From the NCBI GenBank assembly GCA_004431415.1, contig QPMI01000034.1:30753-94752 (forward strand): 64,000 nt of DNA, in the 5' to 3' direction. Every line of letters begins with the position of its first letter. Position 1 is the first letter of the stretch. Made by a program: the position numbers and the translations under genes. The notes beneath the pieces were generated by a model. The model searched no databases. It saw only the letters and a list, made by a program, of their open reading frames with translations, and was not told the origin of the DNA. This document shows, one piece after another, positions 54,728-64,000 of this stretch. Source of the DNA: Cyanophora paradoxa (taxonomy: Eukaryota > Glaucocystophyceae > Cyanophorales > Cyanophoraceae).

Positions 54728-57229
54728 TTGCCTTGGCTCTTCGACGTCATGATCTCGTACGGCCGAAGCATGCGGGCACAATTCCCTACTTACTTCGAAC
54801 CGCACGGGGACTACTATGCGCCTTTCCCCACTCTCGCCGACGCGCTGACGGTCCGCATGACGGCACTGGAACGCTTAATCCTCGAGTCGCACCTGCCGCC
54901 GCCCTTCGACGACGAATTCGCGCCTTACCCCACGGCGACACCTCCAGCGCTCGATCGAGACATCGCCCTCGAGATGCGGGTGACAGCCCTGGCCAACGCA
55001 ATTCACATTGCAGCGGCTGGAGCACGCATCTACTTCCACTCGAAGCCTCGGGAGTTGGAACGGAATCACTCATGGCGCAGCCCTTGGCTTCGCTGTTCGG
55101 ATCCGTTCTCGGCAAAGCCAAATAGGCTGCTGTGGCCGACAAGCCCAGACTTCTACTTCACAATGGGAGTCGAAATGGTGGAGTACATCACGCGCGTGCT
55201 CAACCTGCCCTTCGGAGGCCACTTCGCGAATAGCCCCAACAGCTGGCTGGCTACCGTCGACCGGTACCTTGACCGGACACAGACGCCCCCGGAACAGGGG
55301 ACCTTGGACGTTCCCCGGAAGCCCTTCGAGCTCCACGGTGTATTACTCGACGAGTACAAACTAGCGGTGATTGAATGTAACGAGCGACGCCTCGACTACT
55401 CCGAAGACCCGCTTTCTCCACTCTGGAGAGGTCTTCAGGCGTTCCGGACCGGTGCCGAGAACTCCGGCAACGTGTTCGTGACCCATCTCTCCGCGAGGAC
55501 AGCCTTAGGGCGTGCCCGCGAGCTCGGCGACGTAGCAGCATTCCGACAGGCCCTGCGGCTCCATCTGGACCGTTACCCGGAGAGAGTACATGAGCGCGTC
55601 GGTGCTCGTAGCTACCCGAGCAGCTTCGAGCTCAGCCGTGTGGAACCGGGACCTGACCTGCAACTGTCACTGGTTGAAGGCTACCCTGAGGGCCCGTACA
55701 CCATCCGTATTCAACATCAGGAGGCGGTACTCCTCTCCAACCCCACGTTGTGGCACGCCACTGTTCTCGACGCATTGTATTGGGCGTTGAAGCGTAAATA
55801 CAACGGGGACAAATGGACGGATGCGGAGGATTGGCAGGCTCAGTGCCTGGCATACGGAATGACAAACCGCCTTCGACTGATCGACTCCCAGCCGAACACC
55901 CTAGTCCGGCTCTCCCTCGTCCGGGCGATCATGTACGGGGCCGACAAGATTCTCGGAATTTTCCAGTACTGGAACAAGTCGAAGGAGAACCTACTTGCGG
56001 ATCTTACACCCTGCGTACCGAACGATTACGTGAATCCAAGCACGGCAACCATCGACATTATGCAGGCGTACAACGTCCCATTTCCCCCGATACGTCAGAG
56101 GATCACGGAGTACGGCCTCAATTGGGACACCCGCTTCCTCCTGCGTTGGGCAGAACTGACCACGCTCCGAATCCACGATTCCATGTTCTTTACGGCCGAC
56201 GACGAGACCACACTGCGGAGTCACCCCCTCATGTTCTCAGGACGGAAACGACCGCCCCCGGCACCGGTGCAGCAACCACGTAGCACAACTTCAGGCTCAA
56301 CTGCTAAACGCGTGGGCCTGAAAAAGGGCCGCAAGACAGTAATATCGGAAGACGAGGCTGGTGACGATTGGTTTTACGAAACTGTCGACCTCAGCCGGAA
56401 CGCCCGGGCCATATTCGGTACCCGATATTACTACAAGTTCTTCGGTGCCGACATCATCGAGAACGGCTACGTTACCGACAAGTTCGAACGCGTCGGATGG
56501 TGGGGCGACCCCAGGAACGCATCCACCGCAAGCAATCATACTCAAGTGCGGGGACTCGACGACAGCGTCGATACTCAGTGGGCATTTGAGGCGGGGCACT
56601 CGGGCCTCCAGCACGGGAGGGGACAACACAACGACTTCCGCTTGTTCACGCTGTCTTACCACAAGGATCTGCCGGCACTCGAACGTCTGGAGGACCCCAC
56701 TATCCCCGAGGATAGTACGGTGCAACTCTACGACGTGACACGCTCAGACACGCGCAACGAAGTATACACGATCAACAAACAGCCGCTCGCATTCCGAGGC
56801 GTCGAATTCTTTCTCAGTACTCTCAGCTCCGCGATGGCCGAGAACATGAGATACACTCCGTGGTCTGCCGTCCTCGTGGCAGAAATGTGCAGCGCCTCGC
56901 AACCTCGGTCCTCGTTCACGCGTGACTTGACGGCATTGGAGGAGTACGTGAATACGAAGCCTGAATGGGAACACCCACTGGCAGAGAGCCAAATTCAGTA
57001 CTTCATGCACGGCGACACGAACATGGACAAGTTCATGCGGAAGCTTCCAGAGTTCAGACCGATCCACGCGCTTAACCAGCTTCGTTGGCGCGGAGCACTA
57101 CAGGCGCTCGACGGCGTGGTACGCCATCGGGCACGCAATCGTTCCAACCCGTACCTGCACGGGGTGCAGACCGTGACAGATGACGGCAATACCGCAAGAA
57201 CCGTTGCGAGATCAAGTTTACCACCTTGA
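54728..57229 (+). CDS. Unidentified 833-residue retroelement ORF
   Basis: Long uninterrupted frame starting near PWLFDVMISYGRSMRAQFPT. It has ordinary globular composition with aromatic-rich blocks (SPDFYFTMGVEMVEYITRVL, HATVLDALYWALKRKYNGDK, AIFGTRYYYKFFGADIIENG). A basic linker (KRVGLKKGRK) lies near the middle. No protease, RT, integrase, envelope or methyltransferase motif was recognised. Its position between Gag and Pol is unusual for Gypsy elements. Confidence 0.55.
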   Translation: MPWLFDVMISYGRSMRAQFPTYFEPHGDYYAPFPTLADALTVRMTALERLILESHLPPPFDDEFAPYPTATPPALDRDIALEMRVTALANAIHIAAAGARIYFHSKPRELERNHSWRSPWLRCSDPFSAKPNRLLWPTSPDFYFTMGVEMVEYITRVLNLPFGGHFANSPNSWLATVDRYLDRTQTPPEQGTLDVPRKPFELHGVLLDEYKLAVIECNERRLDYSEDPLSPLWRGLQAFRTGAENSGNVFVTHLSARTALGRARELGDVAAFRQALRLHLDRYPERVHERVGARSYPSSFELSRVEPGPDLQLSLVEGYPEGPYTIRIQHQEAVLLSNPTLWHATVLDALYWALKRKYNGDKWTDAEDWQAQCLAYGMTNRLRLIDSQPNTLVRLSLVRAIMYGADKILGIFQYWNKSKENLLADLTPCVPNDYVNPSTATIDIMQAYNVPFPPIRQRITEYGLNWDTRFLLRWAELTTLRIHDSMFFTADDETTLRSHPLMFSGRKRPPPAPVQQPRSTTSGSTAKRVGLKKGRKTVISEDEAGDDWFYETVDLSRNARAIFGTRYYYKFFGADIIENGYVTDKFERVGWWGDPRNASTASNHTQVRGLDDSVDTQWAFEAGHSGLQHGRGQHNDFRLFTLSYHKDLPALERLEDPTIPEDSTVQLYDVTRSDTRNEVYTINKQPLAFRGVEFFLSTLSSAMAENMRYTPWSAVLVAEMCSASQPRSSFTRDLTALEEYVNTKPEWEHPLAESQIQYFMHGDTNMDKFMRKLPEFRPIHALNQLRWRGALQALDGVVRHRARNRSNPYLHGVQTVTDDGNTARTVARSSLPP

Positions 57230-57742
57230 CAATCGCTCCCGCCAATGAGCACAACCCGTTGAATGAGCTCGGTAACTACCTCACAGCGTTCCGAAGCCCA
57301 CTCGAGCGGCCTCAGGGACATGAAATGGCTCCCCCGCTTGGCAACGGCGGACCCATGCTGGCACGTTCCACGAGTTCAACTCCCCGACGATACTGAGCGA
57401 CACCCTGGAAGTCTTCGCCAACGGCGGCCCGCGAATTTACACAAAGACGCGGACCAGGGACACCCAGGCTGTCGTTCACGTGTTCGATGCCAACAACCGT
57501 GACACTTGGCTCCAAATCGCCCGTTCGAACAGGCCACAACGGCCCGCGGACCAGCCTGCATACTTCGACTACAATCGCATACCAATTCTGCTTGAGGAGA
57601 CGATCCTACCCGGCGGCGTCTGGAAGACCATCGAGAGGCCTACTAGGCCGACGGAGGGTGCATTCATCCACGTTATCCCTTCAAGCCGGAAGTACATCAC
57701 TGGGTCCACCACTTCGCACATCACGTAGCAGCTTCAATCCGT
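57230..57742 (+). pseudogene. Frameshifted retroelement segment
   Basis: After the previous stop, sense sequence continues in other frames, for example TILSDTLEVFANGGPRIYTK and VVHVFDANNRDTWLQIARSN, and stops near 57728. It joins the segments on either side by small indels. Confidence 0.4.
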
Positions 57743-58500
57743 TTGTACACGGCGTTCCCGTCGAAACAGATGCCAATCCACGACGGCCTGCTGGAGATTC
57801 TCGACGAATACGTGACTTCGAATGCGAGCCTACTACACTTCCGTGTCGACGACGACGGCAACATGACCGTGTCTCAGGAACTGCAAGACTGGTACGCCCG
57901 GGATTTTGGCACGGCAACACCACCACCCGGCGCCATGTTTGCAACGGCCTTCATGGCACTACTAGTCACGGCGATTACAACGCAACTCGCGGCAGTTGTC
58001 CGCCACGGGGCCCTCGGCAATGCCGGGCGCGCCTCCACAACAGCCAAGGAGACATGGCAACGCTACGAAGATCGCCAGTCGCAGCGTGCACACTTTCCCG
58101 CTGCCTTCGACCTCCCTGTCAACGTCATCGAGATGTTTGGACACGACGGAACCATGGTCGGCAACAGGGGCATGGACAACCTCGGCATGGGCGTGAGCCA
58201 ATACACGTTCAACAGGAACGAGTTCGAACGGTCCTGGCGTCATTACGAACAGCACGTGGGTCCGGAGGTACTCCTACAGTACAATGAGATCCACGCGTCC
58301 GAGGAAGATTCGATTCCCGAATTGTTTCTCCTTGACTACGGCGCAATACTGTTCTCCGACGACCTCGTGGAGCATCGTACGCGCTGGATAACGCTGGCTT
58401 ACAACGCTTCTGGCACGTCACGGGACGACCGCATCACCATGACAGCTGAACTGGCACCCCCTTGCGGTACAGCGGAGGTCTCACAGAAGCCGACGGAGCA
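57743..58500 (+). pseudogene. Retroelement ORF segment, function unknown
   Basis: Contains LEILDEYVTSNASLLHFRVD, a hydrophobic stretch MFATAFMALLVTAITTQLAA and DNLGMGVSQYTFNRNEFERS. The frame continues beyond 58500 but loses coherence where the next ORF takes over. Confidence 0.4.
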
Positions 58501-60366
58501 AATCCTAGCCGTTTCGGGCCCCACCTCTACATCGGTGACGACGAGGACGGAGCTCCTCCCGGACCATTTGAGGGCGTCGGGTTGTCCATCAACCCGCTGC
58601 GCGGCGCTCTACAAGTCGACCCCCGATACCCGCGGACGTACCTGTACGACCAGGCGACGGGGACGATGGAGCAGCCCAGGCTGGTACGACGGCAGAACGC
58701 GGCCGCCGCGAATCCAAGTCTAGCCGGTACGAAGCCGAGGCCGAAGCGCATGAAGGAGACAGACCTCCCGAACGACGGCGAGAAGGAGCACAAATGGGCC
58801 CTGTGGATCACACCGCGAACAATTGACGGTGCTCGGGTTGGCGGCAAGACGCCCGTCGTGATTGACAGGGGTGACACGGCTCGGGCACTTCGCCTTTGTC
58901 GCTTCGACGTCGCACCCGAGTTCAAGCCCCGTCTGCCCCAAACAGGAGTTCACCGCGTTCGCTTCCGGCGCGTCGCCCGAACACCACCGGTAGCGGGCAG
59001 CGACAGCGACACCACAAGCACGACTTCTCGAACTTCGGCACTAGCTCCACGCGGAAGTAAAGGAGCCCTCCCGCCTACCTTCTACTTCCGCGCACACTAC
59101 CGTGACCTCTCCCAAACGCCTGTGGACACCTCGTACACGGAGTACAGCTGGGAACGCTTCGCGGCACACGGTCAGTCTCACGAGTCCATCCCCGTACTCT
59201 GGCCAGACCTCTGGGACGAAGACGGAACGAACTTCAGGACTGAATACGATTTGTATGACTGGAGCGCATTCCGAACACCGCATCAGCTCAATGCTGACGC
59301 CCTCGTGTCATTGGCTGAGGATCTGCGAGCACGGCCGCCTGACCTCTCCAACTCGGCGGGAGCCTCCTTGGACGTCGTGCGCACACGCGCCCTGTTCACT
59401 CGCATGGCGTTCATCATGAACACTTTGGGGTTCACCGCGTGGGACGCGGTCAAACACGCCTCGCTCGTCTCCATCCATCGGGACCGCGCTCGATTTTACT
59501 TCAACTCGATCCTGCAGGGCGACACCCGCCTACCTCACCAGTGGAAGACGCTGGTCAGCTACTTGCGCGAGGGCCTCAGTCGCCACGGCCATCATTACGC
59601 GGAATACGACACGCTCGTCGACTTCGATCCCAACCCTGACTCGGATGAGAGCATCGCTTACATCTGGTTTGGCCGGAAGACCAGCGTACACGCCCAATAC
59701 CTCACAAAATCCCCGAGACGAGGACTCGGATTCAGCCGGCAGGACCACAGCACTCGTCCTAGCAGCGGCCCGGTGCCGTCCAACAGCACCCGCCTGATTC
59801 CAAACCGACCTCGAACCTTCGCGGCGGTACATGTTTTCAACAGAGCACATGAATCGGTCTCCAAGGTGGAGAAGACTGCCCGCATCCGGGTTGCCCGCCT
59901 CCCACCTGACGCCATCTCATCGTCACGACCTTTGACGACGCCAGTGGAACGGAGCTACCAGACAGCACTTCGTGTCCGCACGGCAAGAATGCTCGGTTGG
60001 CTGGGTGACATCGTGTCTCCTAACGACATACCTACAGCCGAGGATACGGCAATAGGAAGTCGAATCGCTCAGCTGACAAAACCCGACCGGACAATGAAGC
60101 AACGGATTGCAGATGGTCGCATCTGCGTGTCGGTGCGACTCGGGTCCTATGCACCAGGACGGAAAGTCGGACCGTCCGTCAAAACTCTGGCGTTGGTGGA
60201 TACGGGCGCCGCAGCTGACGTGATTGACGGAGACCTCGCTGCGCGCATCGAGGGCCTCCGTTACAGCCGCGCGCCGCCAGTACAACTGACCGGATTTGGC
60301 GACGACATGACGGCTTACGCTCGCATCGCCTACATGGCGGTCATGATTGGTCCGTACGGTCGGTGA
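58462..60366 (+). CDS. Retroelement ORF ending in an aspartic protease domain
   Basis: About 630 residues. The first 500 are unidentified (for example LYDWSAFRTPHQLNADALVS). Near the end, VKTLALVDTGAAADVIDGDL contains the D-T-G-A catalytic motif of retroviral-type proteases, followed by VQLTGFGDD, expected for the flap and core. A further piece, VREVLVVDKGLMGSTQMLLG, lies in another frame after 60362 and looks like the protease C-terminus (LLG-x-A). A one-base deletion probably separates them. Confidence 0.65.
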   Translation: MRYSGGLTEADGANPSRFGPHLYIGDDEDGAPPGPFEGVGLSINPLRGALQVDPRYPRTYLYDQATGTMEQPRLVRRQNAAAANPSLAGTKPRPKRMKETDLPNDGEKEHKWALWITPRTIDGARVGGKTPVVIDRGDTARALRLCRFDVAPEFKPRLPQTGVHRVRFRRVARTPPVAGSDSDTTSTTSRTSALAPRGSKGALPPTFYFRAHYRDLSQTPVDTSYTEYSWERFAAHGQSHESIPVLWPDLWDEDGTNFRTEYDLYDWSAFRTPHQLNADALVSLAEDLRARPPDLSNSAGASLDVVRTRALFTRMAFIMNTLGFTAWDAVKHASLVSIHRDRARFYFNSILQGDTRLPHQWKTLVSYLREGLSRHGHHYAEYDTLVDFDPNPDSDESIAYIWFGRKTSVHAQYLTKSPRRGLGFSRQDHSTRPSSGPVPSNSTRLIPNRPRTFAAVHVFNRAHESVSKVEKTARIRVARLPPDAISSSRPLTTPVERSYQTALRVRTARMLGWLGDIVSPNDIPTAEDTAIGSRIAQLTKPDRTMKQRIADGRICVSVRLGSYAPGRKVGPSVKTLALVDTGAAADVIDGDLAARIEGLRYSRAPPVQLTGFGDDMTAYARIAYMAVMIGPYGR

Positions 60367-60531
60367 GAGAGGTCCTAGTGGTGGACAAGGGCCTCATGGG
60401 GTCTACCCAAATGCTCCTTGGATTGGCGACGCTCATTGCCATGAACGCTCACATCTCGCTCGACCGACTAACTGGGGAATGACGATCACGGCACCTGACG
60501 CCGACAATGGCGAACGATACCATGTCCCTTT

Positions 60532-63500
60532 TTGCTTGCGGACCAGACCGACGGGGGCGTTCTGGTCCGCCTCGCCCAAGATGTCACCGTCGGGCCAGGC
60601 GAAGCTCTCGTTCGCTGTTACGTCTCGACGGGCCCTCAAGACGCGACTGACGATGCGCCGGAGATGCTCCTCACGCCGCCGCCGCACATTGTTGGAGACG
60701 ACGACGGAGCCGACGACCCCGGTGAAGGAGATGAACCGCGTCATCTTGTCCCTCACCAAATACATCGACGTCCTCGAGGAGGAGCTTTCCTCGCTCAGGT
60801 CTGCAATCCTCAACGCCGACCCGTCCGCTTGAAAGCGGGGACCGTCATCGCGGAGGCGGAATTCGGCAAGTGGCCCGAGAGCGAGTTCCGACCCCACGAC
60901 GACGTCTATCGATACCCGACGGGTTCTTACAAGACCTGGTCGAGTGACGAGAAGCGCAAGTTCCCCATCTCTTCCATCGCCGTCCAAATCCTCTCCAATG
61001 TGCAACCTGTGATTGTACCTGGGCGATCACAGCCTCGACGTTACGTATCCCGAGTGCACGAACAGTACCCCTCTGTTTTTGCACGGCCACCACAACCCCA
61101 GACCGAGGACCAAGGCCTAGACCCCGCTCACAGAGCGGCGCCGACGCCCCGAGTCCTCACTTCCGAAGCTCAAACCCAACTCTCACGCTTTGTGACTGCG
61201 TTCGTCACGCGATACATCCGAGAATCACGTGCGATTCTGACGCCATCGGAGATCAACGAGTTGTGCAAGATCTTCGAACCCCACTTTGCCGATACCTATC
61301 GGCAAGGCGGGCCCCTCCTCAGCCCTGTATGCATCACGTTTGCCCCGACCACGCCGTCGGCGCAACCGCGTTGCATCACCATCTCCTCCGCTTCACCTGC
61401 CGAACCCCACGCAATGGAACCGCCTTCGAGCGCCAATGCCACTCCCCCACCACAGACGGAGGAGGAAGTCCGACAACTCGTCGACGATCTCATGCAGCCG
61501 TCCAAAGACGACAACGATGTGACGGAGGAGGAGCGTGACCAACTACGTAGCCTCTTCACACGGATGGCGCACTGCTTCGCGCAACGCATCAACCCCAAAG
61601 AGCTACTGAAGTACCGTCACAGCATCCGACTCCTCCCCGGCGTACCTACGAAGCATCTGCCTTTGTACAGCGTACCCCGGCGCCTCTCTCCTCCTGCTGA
61701 GAAGGCGGCCAAAGCCGAAATCGAACGACTGCTGCAAGATGGTCTGATCGAACCCTCCCAAGCTGGATACGGTTCCCCAGTGGTACTGGCGCCCAAGAAG
61801 GACGGGACAATGAGATTTTGCGTCGATTACCGCAAGCTGAATTCGCTCACGGAGCGCGACGTCTTCCCTCTCCCGAGAATAGACGATCAACTCGAACGCC
61901 TGCAAGGCGCGACGTACTTCTCGACGTGTGACGCCACCTCCGGGTTCTGGCAGCTTGAACTCGACGAAGAATCCAGGCCTTTGACGACGTTTATCGTACC
62001 CTGGGGTATGTACCAATGGCGAGTTACCCCGTTTGGTATTACGAACGGACCAGCGGCGTTCTGTCGAGCAGTGACATCGATCTTGGGCAATCTGCTGTCA
62101 ACAAGTGTTGTCGCTTACGTTGATGACCTCACGGTCCACTCCCCGACGGCCTCACAACACCTTGTCGACCTTGAGGCGTTCTTCGCCGCGATCGAGCGAG
62201 GAAACCTCAAGCTCAAACCGTCCAAATGCCGTTTCATGGTGAAAGAGATCGACCTACTCGGACACCGTGTCAGCCGCAACGGCGTGAAGATGGACAAGAC
62301 CAAGATGGCCCTCATCGAGAAGACCCAGGAAAAAGATCTCGGAACTGTCGAGTCCATTCGCAGCTTCATCGGCATGACTGGATTCTACAGACGGTTCATT
62401 CGCAACTACGCGAAGCGGGAACTGCCCCTACGCGACCTAGTCACGCGAGCAACACGAGCTGACTCGCTGACGGTCACCTGGGACGATGACGCTCGACGGG
62501 CGCTGGACGACCTCAAGGCCGCCATCATGGAGGATGTCGCACTACTCTTACCCGACTTTGCCAAACCATTCGTCATCCACACGGACTGGAGCAAGCGCGC
62601 CATGGGGGCGGTCCTCATGCAGGCTGACGACTGCGGACGAGAGCGTCCCATCGCTTTCATCAGCAGGACCCTGACTGCGACGGAGCGCAAGTTTCAAAGT
62701 CCGACGGAAGGGGAATGCATCGCGGTACTCTGGGCGGTGAAAGTGTGGAGCCATTACTTCGAGTGCGGGCACCCATTTACAGTCCGGACCGATCACTCGG
62801 CACTCCAATGGTTGAAGTCACAGGACGTGACGAACAACAAGGCGCTCTGTCGAGCGGCGCTGGGACTTCAGGGCTACAACTACACCATCGAGTACCGCGC
62901 GGGGCGCACCAACGTTGTTGCAGACTTCGAGTCGCGTCTGGAACCGTCACACGACCTCTTCCTCCCAGGAGCGGGTGACGGCTCAGACCTCACGACTGAC
63001 ATCCCCGACGGAGCTCGAGGATTCGGTGTACCCCGAGGCGATCTCGACGACCCAACCCAGCTCTTCGCGGTAGCCCCCACGGACACGCTCGACGGGCCAG
63101 CATGGGCGTTGGCGCCGGGAGCGAAGCGGCGTCGCCAAGCGCCCCCTGTAGACGAGCATCGACCCGTTGGCCAACGGCTCGGTCCCTCCTCTACAGCACC
63201 CCAGCCGCCGACGTCACCCCCCAGTTCGCGACGGCGAATTCGGCCCGACGGCGACAGTGACACCGGTGACGAGGACGAGAGTGCACAGCCCCCTCCGCCC
63301 CGACGCACTCGCACTGAGCCTTCGCTACCACCCCACGCGGACGGAGCTCAGTCTCAGGGACAAGAGGGCTGCCCAGCCCCCGTGCCCCCTTTCCCGAAGC
63401 GACCACGTGGACGCCCGCGGAAACTCCCCTCCTCCCCCTCTAAACGACTCGTACTTGCGAGCTTTGGAATCCGAACGAGATCGGAAACGCCTCCAGGCGC

Positions 63501-63588
63501 AAGCTGGCCCTTCTACCTCGTCCGTCGGCAACGGAATTCCCGCTCCACCTCCGCGCGACCCGCTCACCGAGCGGCTTGCACGTGGTGA
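60532..63588 (+). CDS. Ty3/Gypsy reverse transcriptase and RNase H
   Basis: About 1,000 residues open. RT landmarks in order: YGSPVVLAPKKDGTMRFCVD, YRKLNSLTERDVFPLPRIDD, FSTCDATSGFWQLELDEESR, VTPFGITNGPAAFCRAV and VVAYVDDLTVHS with the catalytic YVDD. Then SFIGMTGFYRRFIRNYAK (connection) and RNase H with FVIHTDWSKRAMGAVLMQAD, SPTEGECIAVLWAVKVWSHY and VRTDHSALQWL. The upstream 250 residues are a linker. After RNase H comes a Pro-rich tail with an AT-hook, KRPRGRPRK, at 63397-63423. No integrase is reached; it should lie beyond the window. These domains copy element RNA into DNA. Confidence 0.92.
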   Translation: MLADQTDGGVLVRLAQDVTVGPGEALVRCYVSTGPQDATDDAPEMLLTPPPHIVGDDDGADDPGEGDEPRHLVPHQIHRRPRGGAFLAQVCNPQRRPVRLKAGTVIAEAEFGKWPESEFRPHDDVYRYPTGSYKTWSSDEKRKFPISSIAVQILSNVQPVIVPGRSQPRRYVSRVHEQYPSVFARPPQPQTEDQGLDPAHRAAPTPRVLTSEAQTQLSRFVTAFVTRYIRESRAILTPSEINELCKIFEPHFADTYRQGGPLLSPVCITFAPTTPSAQPRCITISSASPAEPHAMEPPSSANATPPPQTEEEVRQLVDDLMQPSKDDNDVTEEERDQLRSLFTRMAHCFAQRINPKELLKYRHSIRLLPGVPTKHLPLYSVPRRLSPPAEKAAKAEIERLLQDGLIEPSQAGYGSPVVLAPKKDGTMRFCVDYRKLNSLTERDVFPLPRIDDQLERLQGATYFSTCDATSGFWQLELDEESRPLTTFIVPWGMYQWRVTPFGITNGPAAFCRAVTSILGNLLSTSVVAYVDDLTVHSPTASQHLVDLEAFFAAIERGNLKLKPSKCRFMVKEIDLLGHRVSRNGVKMDKTKMALIEKTQEKDLGTVESIRSFIGMTGFYRRFIRNYAKRELPLRDLVTRATRADSLTVTWDDDARRALDDLKAAIMEDVALLLPDFAKPFVIHTDWSKRAMGAVLMQADDCGRERPIAFISRTLTATERKFQSPTEGECIAVLWAVKVWSHYFECGHPFTVRTDHSALQWLKSQDVTNNKALCRAALGLQGYNYTIEYRAGRTNVVADFESRLEPSHDLFLPGAGDGSDLTTDIPDGARGFGVPRGDLDDPTQLFAVAPTDTLDGPAWALAPGAKRRRQAPPVDEHRPVGQRLGPSSTAPQPPTSPPSSRRRIRPDGDSDTGDEDESAQPPPPRRTRTEPSLPPHADGAQSQGQEGCPAPVPPFPKRPRGRPRKLPSSPSKRLVLASFGIRTRSETPPGASWPFYLVRRQRNSRSTSARPAHRAACTW

Positions 63589-64000
63589 GCGAGACAAGGC
63601 GAAGACGACAACCAAGCAGCAACGCCGCGAGTCAGAGGAGCAGTACAAGCAAGCCCTCGATAACCGCCGCGAGCGGCTGTCAGACCAGGCCAAGAGTCGT
63701 CACGATGCCAACCGCCGCTCGTGCAACCGACCGGAACCGCCGACCAAGTCGACGCGACGCGAAGCGAGGAACGCCGACTGGGAAGCGTGGAAGCAGTCAG
63801 CAGACACCCTCAGCGGGCCGCAGACCTGCCCCCTCGCCTCCCAGGGAGGAGATCTCGATCCTCTCGCCACTCCATTGCGCCCCCCGCCGTTCTCGACGTC
63901 GCCGACGAAGCTGAGTACGAGGCGTACTTACAGCAGCAACGCGACTCTGGAATTCCTCAGCCTACTCCGATGAGCACCGACGCTGTCGCGCCGCTGGACA
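63424..64000 (+). CDS. Continuation of the pol tail, partial
   Basis: From about 63430 the sensible frame changes to one giving NDSYLRALESERDRKRLQAQ and EEQYKQALDNRRERLSDQAK, a charged coiled-coil-like stretch. Near the end another frame gives DEAEYEAYLQQQRDSGIPQP and runs out of the window. It probably links RNase H to an integrase outside. Confidence 0.45.

Larger units (their letters stand above)
46893..64000 (+). mobile_element. Giant Ty3/Gypsy-type LTR retroelement, right end outside the window
   Basis: Order seen: 97-bp tandem repeats, Gag-like ORF with CCHC knuckles, about 8 kb of long unidentified ORFs, aspartic protease motif, reverse transcriptase with YVDD, RNase H, AT-hook tail. 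At more than 16 kb without integrase or right LTR it is far above the usual 5-10 kb for Gypsy elements. Frame changes near 47.7, 52.2, 52.55, 53.5, 53.94, 54.2, 54.7, 57.2, 57.7, 58.5, 60.36, 60.5 and 63.4 kb suggest an inactive copy. Introns and the host C-rich signature are absent. Confidence 0.8.

Overview
This window looks like nuclear DNA of a GC-rich microbial eukaryote, most likely a unicellular alga. Genes are split by many short introns (about 45-110 bp) that end in AG, usually carry a CTGAC-like branch site 10-25 nt upstream, and are very C-rich on the coding strand (CCCCGCC runs). Several introns start with GC instead of GT. A eukaryotic ribosomal protein gene (eL18), an Arf-family GTPase, a TLDc/LysM protein, a TMEM184-like protein and an actin-maturation-protease-like protein are all recognisable. 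Frequent GC-AG introns and high GC would fit a haptophyte-like alga, but this is a guess; no organism-specific marker is present.

Region 1 (about 0.8-40.4 kb) is a compact, gene-dense, very GC-rich block. Neighbouring genes often alternate strand, so divergent starts (about 180-560 bp apart) alternate with convergent ends (about 60-220 bp apart). In order: coiled-coil protein (+), small membrane protein (-), short coiled-coil protein (+), F-box/LRR protein (-), TMEM184-like protein (-), two-TM protein (+), large low-complexity protein (-), four-TM protein (+), unidentified protein (-), eL18 (+) followed by two tandem H/ACA-like ncRNAs, small protein (-), ACTMAP-like protease (+), BED zinc finger (-), Arf-like GTPase fused to a second domain (+), kinase-like protein (-), an unidentified gene (-), OXR1-like LysM-GRAM-TLDc protein (+), and a very large gene with three AP2-like units (+).

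Region 2 (about 40.4-46.9 kb) is gene-poor. It has clusters of the ATCATGAT palindrome, two related GC-rich degenerate tandem arrays (about 42.8-43.2 and 44.3-45.2 kb), and a perfect 17-bp inverted repeat between them.

Region 3 (about 46.9 kb to the window end) is the left part of a very large Ty3/Gypsy-type retroelement of more balanced base composition. It starts with a 97-bp tandem repeat, then a Gag-like ORF with two CCHC knuckles and an RGG tract, then about 8 kb of long unrecognised reading frames, then an aspartic protease motif, reverse transcriptase, RNase H and an AT-hook tail. Integrase and the right end lie outside. The reading frame shifts about a dozen times, so this copy appears damaged, or the assembly has indels.

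Exon boundaries were inferred by eye from GT/GC-AG sites and phase; gene ends are firmer than internal exons.
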